A stretch of DNA of 64,000 bases from Brevibacterium sp. S22 (GCF_004745485.1 NZ_RHFG01000016.1:20844-84843); one strand, 5' to 3'. Counted from the stretch's first letter, positions 18,480 to 27,723 are shown. Notes: a model not told the origin generated them from the letters alone. Numbers and translations are program-made.

Positions 18480-19691
18480 CTATTCCAGATCGAGATGGTT
18501 TCGACACATCAGCCACAAATGCGTGAGAAGCCTATCGCGTCCGCTGTCAAGAGACAGACCAGTGGCCTTGGCAAAGACACGCATTCGGTAATACACGGTT
18601 GTCCGGTGTAAGTGAAGGCGCTCTGATACTCGTGCGACGCTGCCGGCTTCATCGAGAAAGCACTCGACGGTCCTCAGGACATCCGTTGTCAGCCTCTCTT
18701 CCATGCTGCGGACAACCTCAGGCACAGAAGACGCGCGAGCCTCAGTCTTCAGGACCGCGTCAAGCAATGCCTCAAGTGGTCTCATCTCCCAGGCGACGAC
18801 AGCCTCAGGGCAGGTTTCCGCCATGCGTGACGCCGCTGCCGCGCGCCTGTACGACGTTGGGGTCTCCTCCGCGTCGTCAAAGGCTGTGCCCACTCCCACC
18901 ATGATGCGGCCGCGCAAAGAGGAGTCGAGCCTGGCGGCTTCGGAAATGACCTTGTCTGCCGTCAGCACCCTTTCATCGACGCCCTCACATATCCGTACGC
19001 TCTCGAGCGCGACGGCCTCGGCACCCTTGAACGCGAGAAGCGCGGGAGTGCCCGAACGTGCCTCCGTAGAATGGCGAACTGCGCGCCGAAGTGTCCCTCG
19101 AACATCAGCATCTTCCAGCGATGCACCAGTCCCGGTCCGAAAGACAAACACACACAGACTTCGGTCTTCGTCGAAAAGCCCGAGCGAGCGCATGTTCTCA
19201 AACGCGGTCGCCTGCGAGTCCTGGTCGTCGCCGATCGCACCGAGAAGGATGCTCTCCATGGTGCTGTCAGTTTCGTTCGCTTGCGCTAGCTGCCAAGCAA
19301 GCAATCGCTCGATCTCTCTTGATATCGTCAAACACTGGTTCATCTCGGCAGACGAGAGACTCTTGTCCTTGATGATGACCCACATGACTCCGATGAGACC
19401 CTCGCGGGTTCTCAATGGGAACGACATCCGATCATAGTCGTGGCCATACGCACCTAGAGCGCGGCCCCGCCGAGGCTGCGTCCAACGATGAAACCCTGCT
19501 GCCAAAGTTGCCTCCCGGACCGGACCATCAATCCGACGATTGGCAAGAGACCTCAAGCGGGCAGGATCAGCATCATCGAAATGAGTGCTGTGCGCGATCA
19601 AGTGCAGATCTGCGTCGTCAACGGCAACACTGCGCCGGAGGCTCTGAGCGAGACTTTCGACGAGTTCCGAAATCGGATCCATCAACCGCAC
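18480..19691 (-). CDS. PucR family transcriptional regulator
   Basis: A 403-residue regulator. The C-terminal helix-turn-helix of the PucR/CdaR type is visible as FLDEAGSVARVSERLHLHRTTVYYRMRVFAKATGLSLDS. A GAF-like sensor may occupy the N-terminal half (DADLHLIAHSTHFDDADPARLRS), and a degenerate GGDEF-like region (GVGTAFDDAEETPTSYRRAAAA) the middle. The start is GTG at 19691 with AGGAG only 3 bases away, or ATG at 19682. It sits upstream of the second ABC operon on the same strand and faces the flavoenzyme gene, so it may control both. Confidence 0.88.
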   Translation of the reverse strand: MRLMDPISELVESLAQSLRRSVAVDDADLHLIAHSTHFDDADPARLRSLANRRIDGPVREATLAAGFHRWTQPRRGRALGAYGHDYDRMSFPLRTREGLIGVMWVIIKDKSLSSAEMNQCLTISREIERLLAWQLAQANETDSTMESILLGAIGDDQDSQATAFENMRSLGLFDEDRSLCVFVFRTGTGASLEDADVRGTLRRAVRHSTEARSGTPALLAFKGAEAVALESVRICEGVDERVLTADKVISEAARLDSSLRGRIMVGVGTAFDDAEETPTSYRRAAAASRMAETCPEAVVAWEMRPLEALLDAVLKTEARASSVPEVVRSMEERLTTDVLRTVECFLDEAGSVARVSERLHLHRTTVYYRMRVFAKATGLSLDSGRDRLLTHLWLMCRNHLDLE

Positions 19692-19738
19692 TCACTCCTG
19701 CCCTTGTGGTTGAGCAAGCTCTCTCGACGAGTTCCGAA
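19657..19738. repeat. 15-base direct repeat TCGACGAGTTCCGAA at the PucR start
   Basis: The same 15 bases occur at 19657-19671, inside the first codons of the PucR gene, and at 19724-19738, in the gap upstream of it; the copies are 67 bases apart. Fifteen identical bases this close are unlikely by chance. It could be a tandem operator for autoregulation or for the divergent flavoenzyme gene, or trace of a small duplication. Confidence 0.4.
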
Positions 19739-19943
19739 GCAACTCACCCACGCAGAGAAGAAGGCCGCTCTGCCGATGACCGTTCTGAATCCAGCAACGT
19801 TGCATTTCGACGATTGTAGCAATGAACAGTCGGATGCTTCTATTCCTATCGGTCGCATCTGCGGAGCAGCACGACTGAATATAAAGGTGAAGCAATCAGC
19901 GACGTTGTCGAACGGCGCAACTAGAGTAGAAAGCGACCCGCCC

Positions 19944-21137
19944 ATGTCTAACGAGTACTCGCACATAGTCGTCGGCGCCGGAAGCGTTGGATCGGCGGCG
20001 GCCTACTGGCTGTCACAGCGAGGGGCCGAACGGGTCCTCGTCCTGGAACAGTATGATCTTCTCCATCAGAACGGGTCTTTTTCGGATCACTCCCGGATCA
20101 TCCGTCGTGTCTACCCTTCGACCGATTACGTGCGCCTTTCTGATGCCATGTTCGATGCTTGGTCCCACGTCGAGTCCGCCAGCGGACTCCCTCTCTATAC
20201 GAAGACCGGGGGCCTGGACCTCGCAGAGATCGGCACGACCGGGTACGGCTATGTCGAGAAATCACGTGCAACTCTCGATGCGCTGGGGATACCTTACGAA
20301 GATCTGAATGCGGTGGACATTCGACGGCGCTTCCCACAATGGCGAGTGTCAGACGACACCGAGGCCATCTGGCAGGCAGACAGCGGCATCCTCGATATCC
20401 GACGATCTGTGAGTGCACACATTTCGTTGGCCCTCGCGGCGGGCGTTGAGTTCCGCGGAAATGCCCGTGTCGAGAATATTGATATGGCAGACAACGGTGT
20501 CACGGTGCAGACAGCAACGGAAGAGTTTCACGCGGATCGGATTGTTGTGGCGGTGGGTTCTTGGTTGGGAACACTCATGGGCGATCTCGGGCTGTCTTTC
20601 AACCTCACACTGTCGCAAGAACAGGTCACCTATTTCAGCAGCAAATCGCTGTCTTCGTTCACTCCAGACAGACATCCGATCTGGATCCACCATGCACCGA
20701 ACGATGTCTACTACGGCTTCCCCGTCTATGGCGAAGCCGCAACGAAGGTCGCGCGCGATATGCGCAGCAGGTTCATCAACAGCGAGGATCGCGTCTTCGA
20801 GGGAGACGACATCGAGGGTGAACTGCTGGCAGAATATCTGCGTGAGCACCTGCCGGATGCTGCTGGCCCTTCATTGCTGCATCGGACATGCGTCTACGAC
20901 ATGCCGCCGGACCGGGGTTTCGTCCTCGATACTCTGCCCGGCCATCCTCATGTAGCGGTGTTCAACGGAGCCGGACATGCAGGAAAGTTTTCCAGCCTGA
21001 TGGGTCAGATTCTCGCTGATCTCCAGACCACCGGATCGACTCCGCATCCGATCGCTCCGTTTACACTCAACCGGCCAGCCATCGCCGACCCGAATTACGA
21101 CCGTACGTTCACGCTGCCTGCCCCGGCGGTCCACTGA
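19944..21137 (+). CDS. Sarcosine oxidase / N-methyltryptophan oxidase family flavoenzyme
   Basis: A 397-residue FAD enzyme that would oxidatively demethylate an N-methyl amino acid. The Rossmann motif VVGAGSVGSAAAYWL is at the N-terminus, SDHSRIIRRVYP follows as in monomeric sarcosine oxidases, and HRTCVYDMPPDRGFV contains Cys316 at the position of the covalent flavin link. The C-terminal NGAGHAGKFS binds the flavin. The start MSNEYSH gives the usual family length; the longer open frame overlaps the divergent regulator. It leads a short plus-strand operon. Substrate (sarcosine or a larger N-methyl amino acid) is undecided. Confidence 0.88.
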   Translation: MSNEYSHIVVGAGSVGSAAAYWLSQRGAERVLVLEQYDLLHQNGSFSDHSRIIRRVYPSTDYVRLSDAMFDAWSHVESASGLPLYTKTGGLDLAEIGTTGYGYVEKSRATLDALGIPYEDLNAVDIRRRFPQWRVSDDTEAIWQADSGILDIRRSVSAHISLALAAGVEFRGNARVENIDMADNGVTVQTATEEFHADRIVVAVGSWLGTLMGDLGLSFNLTLSQEQVTYFSSKSLSSFTPDRHPIWIHHAPNDVYYGFPVYGEAATKVARDMRSRFINSEDRVFEGDDIEGELLAEYLREHLPDAAGPSLLHRTCVYDMPPDRGFVLDTLPGHPHVAVFNGAGHAGKFSSLMGQILADLQTTGSTPHPIAPFTLNRPAIADPNYDRTFTLPAPAVH

Positions 21138-21223
21138 TGGCGATTGGCCCAAGAGTGCACGGTCCGAAACGCAGTCAAACTCCCGGAAATCAACCACATC
21201 TCTGACCCAACACAGGAGTAGGA

Positions 21224-22006
21224 ATGCATACCTCGACCATGCTCAAGACCGAAGAATTCTCGTTTGCCAGAGACGGACTCGATGTCGGTCTCGACGAAAT
21301 ATTCCCCGACTTCAACCGAACTGACCGCTTGGGCATAGTCTCCGCCTCGCCCGGGGATTCGCTTCGCGCTGCGCCTCTCCTTCTAGCGGCCATCGGCGCA
21401 TTCTATGAGCAGTTGTGGGAGGAGGAAGAGGACGAATTCTTCCTCTACCCGGACTACTTCGTCTTTCATATCGGCGAACTCACCGGGTATCACAGTCCGT
21501 TCGATATCTGGCCGCAGAGCAAGGAAGTAATTGTGCACCCAGATCCTCAGGCACTGCTCGCCGCCATCAACGATCGAGGAATCACACGTCTTATTCTTCC
21601 GAGTCAAAGTGAATCCAGCGGAAGCCTCATGGAACACGCAGTTCAACACGCAGAACGAGAAGTCCGGTCAATTGTGCGCCTGGTCGGGGAAACGGAACCG
21701 CCTCGTTGGACTGTGTCAGCGTCAGACGCGGCGACAAAGATGATCAAGAGATGTGCTCGGGTATCTGCAGAACTCCTCGGAGAGGAAGCAGCAGCCGAGT
21801 GGACGGCTCACCCTGATGCGCCCGGGAAGTATTCGCCGGTCGAGTTCGATGAGGGGATGAGGCGTATCTGTGGCATCGGCACATCTGATCCCAGTTTCGG
21901 TTTCAGCGAGGAATACAGAGCAGCCGCCTCCGTCTCCGACGCAATCCTCGCGCGCGACATTCGACCGGTTCACCAGGTCTCCGCCGATCAGCCTTCAGCG
22001 CAGTAG
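21224..22006 (+). CDS. Conserved-looking hypothetical protein, family not recognised
   Basis: A 260-residue soluble protein with a strong ribosome site (AGGAGTAGGA) before its ATG. I do not recognise the family. Visible features are an acidic and aromatic segment (FYEQLWEEEEDEFFLYPDYFVFHIGELTGY, about 62-92), then HSPFDIWPQSKEVIVHPDPQALL and a helical second half with PPRWTVSASDAATKMIKRCAR. There is no signal peptide or membrane helix. It lies between the sarcosine-oxidase-like gene and the CoA transferase gene with short gaps, so it probably shares their pathway. Confidence 0.75.
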   Translation: MHTSTMLKTEEFSFARDGLDVGLDEIFPDFNRTDRLGIVSASPGDSLRAAPLLLAAIGAFYEQLWEEEEDEFFLYPDYFVFHIGELTGYHSPFDIWPQSKEVIVHPDPQALLAAINDRGITRLILPSQSESSGSLMEHAVQHAEREVRSIVRLVGETEPPRWTVSASDAATKMIKRCARVSAELLGEEAAAEWTAHPDAPGKYSPVEFDEGMRRICGIGTSDPSFGFSEEYRAAASVSDAILARDIRPVHQVSADQPSAQ

Positions 22007-22075
22007 AGCGCTTACCACCACTGCCCCGCCCACAACCCGCGTCGATTAGCCAGGGTTCAAACTGATGGGAACGAC

Positions 22076-23272
22076 ATGACCGCGCCATATTCGCAATCCG
22101 TCCGCGGCCCCCTGGACGGGCTGGTCGTGCTCGAAATCGCTACTGTCATCATGGGACCGATGGCCGGCCGACAATTCGCTAAGCTCGGAGCCGAGGTGAT
22201 CCGCGTCGAAGCCCCCACAGGCGATGTCATTCGTCGCTCCGGCCGATCACGTAACCCTGGCATGTCAGGGGCGGCGCTCAGCCTTGGCGACGGGAAGAAG
22301 AACATCATTCTCGATCTCAAGAGTCCAGAGGGATTAAAGACTCTGACTCGGCTGATAGAGATTTCTGACCTTATCCTCACGAACTATCTGCCGCGTCAAC
22401 GGGAGCGATTCAGACTCGACTGGGATTCGGTCGCCGCGATTAATCCGTGCTGCATTCTCGTCACGGCACAGGGATGGTCAACGGACAGCGAACTTGGAAA
22501 CGACTCTGCGTACGACGACATCATTCAGGCCGCCAGCGGGCTCAGTGACGTCTACCGCAAATCTTCGGGCGAACCGCGTTATGCTCCATACGTCGTCGCC
22601 GACAAGGTGTGCGCGCTGACGATGGTCTACGCTGCCCTCGCCGCTGTCCACCGGCGCGATATCACGGGAGCTGGTCAATGGGTCGACGTCCCAATGTTCG
22701 ACGTCATGACTGACTTCAACCTGGTCGAGCAGCTCAACGACTTCACCTTCGACCCGCCGCTCGGCGAAGCCGGCTGGCATCGCACAATCCATCCTGCTCG
22801 CCACCCACACCGCACCAAAGACGGTTGGATGTGCATTCTTCCGTATACAGACGCGGATTGGCGCGAATTCCTCGCGCTGACCGACCCTTCCTATGGCAAA
22901 CCAGAGGCCGTCGTTCCTCTGCCGACACTTCGGGAGCGCAATTCGGACGTGGCAACAATGCAGACGATCATCAGCGCATATGCCAGTACGCACACAAACG
23001 ATGAAGTCGTTGCAGAGTGTCGCACACGCGGTATTCCTGTTCATCCGGTGAATGCCGTCGAGGATCTCGTCGATGACGCATACCTGCGTGAACGGCACAG
23101 CGTGGAGATCATCGACCATCCCCGTGAGGGATCATACTGGCGGACTTCACCGAACATCGGCTATTCAGAGTCCCCACTCCAGTCTGTCAACCCCGCCTCC
23201 GGCATTGACGATGACCGCGAATCTGTCTTCGAACTCATCCGCCAGAGAACTCGTCATCATGACCAAGGCTGA
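22076..23272 (+). CDS. CaiB/BaiF family (family III) CoA transferase
   Basis: A 398-residue enzyme that would move CoA between carboxylic acids. Family features: LDGLVVLEIATVIMGPMAGRQFAKLGAEVIRVEAPTGD at the N-terminus, GDGKKNIILDLKSPEG, and VVADKVCALTMVYAAL with the likely catalytic Asp at residue 176, then HRRDITGAGQWVDVPMFD. It starts 69 bases after the unknown protein and probably ends the small operon begun by the flavoenzyme. The acid activated is unknown; a keto or hydroxy acid from amino acid breakdown is one possibility. Confidence 0.9.
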   Translation: MTAPYSQSVRGPLDGLVVLEIATVIMGPMAGRQFAKLGAEVIRVEAPTGDVIRRSGRSRNPGMSGAALSLGDGKKNIILDLKSPEGLKTLTRLIEISDLILTNYLPRQRERFRLDWDSVAAINPCCILVTAQGWSTDSELGNDSAYDDIIQAASGLSDVYRKSSGEPRYAPYVVADKVCALTMVYAALAAVHRRDITGAGQWVDVPMFDVMTDFNLVEQLNDFTFDPPLGEAGWHRTIHPARHPHRTKDGWMCILPYTDADWREFLALTDPSYGKPEAVVPLPTLRERNSDVATMQTIISAYASTHTNDEVVAECRTRGIPVHPVNAVEDLVDDAYLRERHSVEIIDHPREGSYWRTSPNIGYSESPLQSVNPASGIDDDRESVFELIRQRTRHHDQG

Positions 23273-23448
23273 GATCAAGCACTCAGTCCAATAGGACAAA
23301 GAGTCCCTGCACATCTCCATGTCACCCGTTCAGCAATATCGACACCACCTCACCGATGACTACCGCTCTTCCGAACTGAACCGCCTACGTTCGTCGTTGG
23401 ACCAGGGAATGTTCATTTCGTGTCACCGTCCAATGAGAAGATGGCTTC

Positions 23449-26400
23449 GTGCCCGAGAACCATTCGAACCCCGCCGCGACCCCCACACCGTCCGCGACGG
23501 GCGCTGCCGGCACGCCCGCCGACTGGCGTGAGGCCCTGGCACCCCTCGCCGAGGCGGCTCCGCAGATCCACACGCCTGTGGCCTTGGGATTCGAGCTCGT
23601 CGAGGTCATCCCCCGCACCTGGTTCGAAGCGCAGCACTCTGTCCTGCTGGAGAAGAAGGACGTTACCCCGGGTGCGAACCCGTCCCTGGCTATCCGCCCG
23701 CTCATGCTCAGCGGGTCCGGCAACTGGGTGAAGAAATCGCTGAGCTGGCGCACCATCGACAGGATGGCCCGCCAGCACGGCATCGACCCGGCCCACCAGG
23801 AATGGTTCGCCCAGCTCGCGGGTCTGCGCACCCGCGGGAAGACGGACTTCACGCCCGATGGGGCGCCCTACCACCTCGGCGATTTCCACACTCCCCTGCT
23901 CTGGGAGCACTTTGCGCAGGGGCAGCGCCTCGGCATCGAATTCGTCGGCATCAATGCGGACATGGCCGTTCGGATCGGACGCCAAGCGAAGGCCGCCATC
24001 GACATCCGCCGCAGTCAGGGAAGGCTTCGCGTCCAGACGCGGGCGAGCATCGATGAACGCGAGTACACACCTGGTCTCATCAAACCGGTCTGGACGCACG
24101 GCTTCTTCGGTGTCGACGTGACCTCCGGGTTCACTGTCGCCCTCGCGCCTGCCGAAAAACCGACGCATGAATCCGCGCTGCCCGTGCTGCGCTCCCCCGG
24201 TCCGATCACCATCCCCGATGCCGAGGCCGAGGAGTTCTTCGAAGAGTACTACCCGCAGCTGCGCACCAGCGCCGAGGTCGTCAGCAGCGACGACACCGTC
24301 ACCTTCCCGCAGTACCGGGCGCCCCACCTCGTCGCGTTCCTCACCTTCGGTGCCGGCGACCGACTCGACCTGCGCTGGTACTGGGAGTATTCGGGACCCC
24401 GCCGGACCTACCCGGTCATCGATCGAGCCAAGAGCACGACCGCCTCGGCGGCGGAAGCGGCGAAGGTCCGCGACCTCGACCATGAGGATGCCGTGGTCAA
24501 GGAGGTCGAGCGGGTGCTCGCCGACACCCACGAAGCCGGGTCGGCACTGAGCCGCATCACCGACACGGAACTCGACGACGCGGACACCGCGGACTTCGCC
24601 GTCACCGTCGTGCCCGCACTCGAGGAGATCGAATACCTCAAGGTCATCACGCGCGGGAAGAAGCAGCCCTACCGGGAGCTCGGCGGGGAGCCGAACGTGA
24701 AGATCACCTCCGTCGAATCGGAGAAGAACGACTGGTTCGACCTCGGCTTCCAGATCACGGTCAACGGCCACCCGGTCCCCTTCGTCAAGCTGTACAAGGC
24801 GCTGGCGCGCGGGACGAAGAAGATCAAGCTCTCCGACGATTCGTTCCTGTCGCTGAACAAGCCGATCTTCGACCGGCTCAAGGCCCTGCTCGCCGAGGCG
24901 GACCTCATCCCTGAATGGGAACCCGAGTCCCCGAAGATCTCGCGCGTGCATGTGGGCCTGTGGTCGGATTTCGAGGACCTCGCCGACGAGGCCGAACCGG
25001 CCGTGACCTGGCGAGAGTCAGCTCAGGCCCTGGCCGGTCTCGAGCACCTGCCCGCCACCGAGGTGCCCGAGCTGGGTGCCGCACGACTGCGGCCCTACCA
25101 GGTGCAGGGATTCCGGTGGTTGGCGCTGCTCTACCGGTGCCGCCTCGGCGGGATCCTCGCCGATGACATGGGCCTGGGCAAGACCCTGCAGACGCTCGCG
25201 CTCATCAAACATGCGCAGGCGAACGCTCCGTTCCTCGTCGTGGCCCCGACCTCGGTGGTCCCGAATTGGGTGAAGGAGGCCGCCGCGTTCACCCCTGACC
25301 TCGATGTTCGTGTCGTGGCCGAATCGACGCGGGCGCGTGGGATCAACCTCGCCGAGGTGGTTGCCGGTGCCGATGTCATCGTCATGTCGTATGCGATGCT
25401 GCGGCTCGAGGAGGACCCGATCTCGCGGATGGAGTGGGCGGGGCTGATCCTCGATGAGGCGCAGTTCGTCAAGAACGCCTCCTCACAGGCTCATCAGGCG
25501 GCAAAGTCCGTGAACGCACCGTTCCGGCTGGCACTGACGGGTACGCCTTTGGAGAATTCGCTGCGGGATGTATGGTCACTGTTCTCGATCACCGCGCCGG
25601 GGCTGTTCCCGAGTACGCACCGGTTCGATGACGAGTACGTGCGCCCTATCGAGTCGGGCGAGAATCCGGGGCGGATGCAGCGGCTGCAGCGGCGGATTCG
25701 TCCGTTCATGATGCGGCGGACGAAGGATCTGGTGGCCGCGGATCTGCCGGAGAAGCAGGAGCAGGTCATCACGGTCGAGCTGAATTCTGCGCACCGGAAG
25801 CTCTACGATCGGGTGCTGCAGAAGGAGCGGAAGAAGATCCTCGGCTTCATCGACAGCGAGTACGACAAGCAGCGGTTCATCGTCTTCCGATCGCTCACCT
25901 TGCTGCGCATGCTTGCGTTGGATCCTGCCATCGTCGACGCCGAGCATTCGGAGGTGCCGTCGTCGAAGCTGGCTGCGCTGATGGACCGGCTCGAGGATGT
26001 CATCGCCGAGGGGCACCGGTCGATCGTGTTCAGTCAGTTCACGTCGTTCCTCGACCGAGTCGCCGCCGGGCTCGAGGCGCGCGGCATTCCGTACGTGGTC
26101 CTCGACGGGTCGACGCGCAATCGCGGGGCCGTGGTCGAGGCGTTCCGATCCGGTGAGGCACCGGTGTTCCTCATCAGCCTCAAAGCCGGTGGGTTCGGTC
26201 TCAACCTTACCGAGGCGGACTATGTCTTCCTCATGGATCCGTGGTGGAATCCCGCCGCGGAGAATCAGGCCATCGACCGAGCCCACCGGATCGGGCAGAC
26301 GAAGAACGTCATGGTCTACCGGTACGTCGCCGAGGGCACGATCGAGCAGAAGGTGCTCGCCCTGCAGAAGCGCAAGGCCGAACTCTTCGACTCGCTCATG

Positions 26401-26496
26401 TCCGATGCCGGAACCTTCGAGGGCCGCGGACCCTCCGGTCAGGCGTTCAGCCAAACGGTGACGGCGGAAGATATTAAGGGGTTGCTCGAGGAGTAG
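23449..26496 (+). CDS. SNF2-family DEAD/DEAH-box helicase
   Basis: A 1015-residue DNA translocase. After a long N-terminal accessory region, the SNF2 core begins near residue 545: LRPYQVQGFRWL, ILADDMGLGKTLQTL (Walker A), LILDEAQFVKN (DEAQ box), ALTGTPLENSLRDVWSLF, and C-terminal FLISLKAGGFGLNLTEADYV and NQAIDRAHRIGQTKNV. No zinc-coordinating SWIM motif is apparent at the N-terminus. The start is GTG at 23449; other starts in this frame are not supported by a good ribosome site. Base composition is richer in G and C than either flank, suggesting an older chromosomal gene between acquired stretches. Confidence 0.92.
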   Translation: MPENHSNPAATPTPSATGAAGTPADWREALAPLAEAAPQIHTPVALGFELVEVIPRTWFEAQHSVLLEKKDVTPGANPSLAIRPLMLSGSGNWVKKSLSWRTIDRMARQHGIDPAHQEWFAQLAGLRTRGKTDFTPDGAPYHLGDFHTPLLWEHFAQGQRLGIEFVGINADMAVRIGRQAKAAIDIRRSQGRLRVQTRASIDEREYTPGLIKPVWTHGFFGVDVTSGFTVALAPAEKPTHESALPVLRSPGPITIPDAEAEEFFEEYYPQLRTSAEVVSSDDTVTFPQYRAPHLVAFLTFGAGDRLDLRWYWEYSGPRRTYPVIDRAKSTTASAAEAAKVRDLDHEDAVVKEVERVLADTHEAGSALSRITDTELDDADTADFAVTVVPALEEIEYLKVITRGKKQPYRELGGEPNVKITSVESEKNDWFDLGFQITVNGHPVPFVKLYKALARGTKKIKLSDDSFLSLNKPIFDRLKALLAEADLIPEWEPESPKISRVHVGLWSDFEDLADEAEPAVTWRESAQALAGLEHLPATEVPELGAARLRPYQVQGFRWLALLYRCRLGGILADDMGLGKTLQTLALIKHAQANAPFLVVAPTSVVPNWVKEAAAFTPDLDVRVVAESTRARGINLAEVVAGADVIVMSYAMLRLEEDPISRMEWAGLILDEAQFVKNASSQAHQAAKSVNAPFRLALTGTPLENSLRDVWSLFSITAPGLFPSTHRFDDEYVRPIESGENPGRMQRLQRRIRPFMMRRTKDLVAADLPEKQEQVITVELNSAHRKLYDRVLQKERKKILGFIDSEYDKQRFIVFRSLTLLRMLALDPAIVDAEHSEVPSSKLAALMDRLEDVIAEGHRSIVFSQFTSFLDRVAAGLEARGIPYVVLDGSTRNRGAVVEAFRSGEAPVFLISLKAGGFGLNLTEADYVFLMDPWWNPAAENQAIDRAHRIGQTKNVMVYRYVAEGTIEQKVLALQKRKAELFDSLMSDAGTFEGRGPSGQAFSQTVTAEDIKGLLEE

Positions 26497-26572
26497 GAGT
26501 GGGCGCTGCCAGGGACCTACTTCTCGCTGCATCGGCCTGATACGGCTCCGCCGCTAAGCTCACAGAGCCGAG

Positions 26573-26611
26573 GAGAATATTTACTTTAGGAGGTCCAAAG
26601 TAAGTATTCTC
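26573..26611. terminator. AT-rich 15-base inverted repeat between convergent genes
   Basis: GAGAATATTTACTTT (26573-26587) pairs with AAAGTAAGTATTCTC (26597-26611) over 15 positions with one G-T wobble, around a 9-base loop AGGAGGTCC. It stands midway between the convergent SNF2 and nuclease genes, so a bidirectional terminator is the simplest role. The stem is unusually AT-rich for this genome, so a mobile-element end or protein-binding site is also possible. Confidence 0.55.
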
Positions 26612-26625
26612 GATCAGACGGCGGA

Positions 26626-27723
26626 CTACTCGAGGTAGCGCTTCACGGTCTCACGGATCGTATCCGCATGCAGGTAGATCTCCTCAAGCCCTTCGATCGG
26701 ATGCCGGGTTTCAACCTTGTCGGCGTCAAAGGTTCCCAAGTATTTCTGCTTCTTGCCGTTGAAGTGGAGACGCGCGATCTGTTTCCGATTGTTGTCATCC
26801 AGAAGCACTGCGAAGTATGACTTTGCGTCGCGCTGGGCCACCCGTTCTGGCTTCACTTCACTGCAGCTGATGGCCTTGACGATCTGATATCCCTCGAGTT
26901 CTTCCAGGGTGGTTTCGATCTCTGGCTCTCGCTCGAGATCAGCCACTGCTACCTCCTCACTGGAGACAGCCTCGGCGGGTCCAGGGCTATCGACTGGGGT
27001 GGCATAGGAAGCACCTAGAGCTGTCTTCAGGCGGTCGTTCACCTGCTCATTGAGATACTGTTTGGCAGCTTTGGCGACCAGCTGAGTGAACTGTGTTCTT
27101 GCGTCTTGGGTGAAACGCCCGTCGTAGACCCTGCCGGTGAACAGACGAACGAACGATTCGTCGGGCTCTTTGAACTGCGCAGCGATCTCACGCTTGATCG
27201 CTCCGACATATTTGAGCTCTTCCGCGGCACTGATGACGGAGTCGAGATCGAAGTTCTCCTTTGAGAGCTTACGCAGCTCAGGGAGCAGGGTCTCGTCGAC
27301 ATCATTGAGGTCGAGAACCAAGAAGGGCCGGTCGTCCATCTTATTCGGCGCGTCGAGGTCGGTGTAGAAGTTGTAAACCTCTCCGTTCGTCAACACTGCT
27401 ATTCGAGCATTGGTGACCGAGAAGTACCTGAACAGCTGTGAGGCGTGCTCGGTCCGAAGTACATCAGTCGATTTCTTGCACTCGATGAGCATCTGAACTT
27501 CACCGTCGCGCATGATGGCATAGTCAACCTTCTCGCCGCGCTTGACGCCGACATCCGCCGTGAACTCGGGCACGACTTCGAGGGGATTGAAGATGTCGTA
27601 ACCGAGGATCGTCGAGATGAAGGGCATAACGAATGCGTTCTTCGTCGCCTCTTCCGTCTGGATGGCATCACGTTGGTTCTCCACTTTTGACGCCAAAGCC
27701 GTGAGCCGCTCTGCAAATTCCAT
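26626..27723 (-). CDS. Stand-alone type I restriction HsdR N-terminal-like nuclease
   Basis: A 365-residue protein matching the nuclease domain of type I restriction R subunits but with no helicase domain. The PD-(D/E)xK site is visible: VDYAI with Asp67 and MLIECKK with Glu81 and Lys83, after TEEATKNAFVMPFISTILGYD. The C-terminal part (VKPERVAQRDAKSYFAVLL onward) is a separate small domain. No HsdM or HsdS gene is nearby. The start MEFAERL has GGAGAAAG upstream; an earlier ATG exists at 27744. Role could be anti-phage defence or a solitary nuclease; the lower GC fits acquisition. Confidence 0.82.
   Translation of the reverse strand: MEFAERLTALASKVENQRDAIQTEEATKNAFVMPFISTILGYDIFNPLEVVPEFTADVGVKRGEKVDYAIMRDGEVQMLIECKKSTDVLRTEHASQLFRYFSVTNARIAVLTNGEVYNFYTDLDAPNKMDDRPFLVLDLNDVDETLLPELRKLSKENFDLDSVISAAEELKYVGAIKREIAAQFKEPDESFVRLFTGRVYDGRFTQDARTQFTQLVAKAAKQYLNEQVNDRLKTALGASYATPVDSPGPAEAVSSEEVAVADLEREPEIETTLEELEGYQIVKAISCSEVKPERVAQRDAKSYFAVLLDDNNRKQIARLHFNGKKQKYLGTFDADKVETRHPIEGLEEIYLHADTIRETVKRYLE

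Noticed and set aside
23413..24951. A 512-codon open frame antisense to the SNF2 gene
   Set aside because: Low-complexity Arg/Gly/Asp/Val-rich product, no ribosome site, and the opposite strand has clear SNF2 family sequence.
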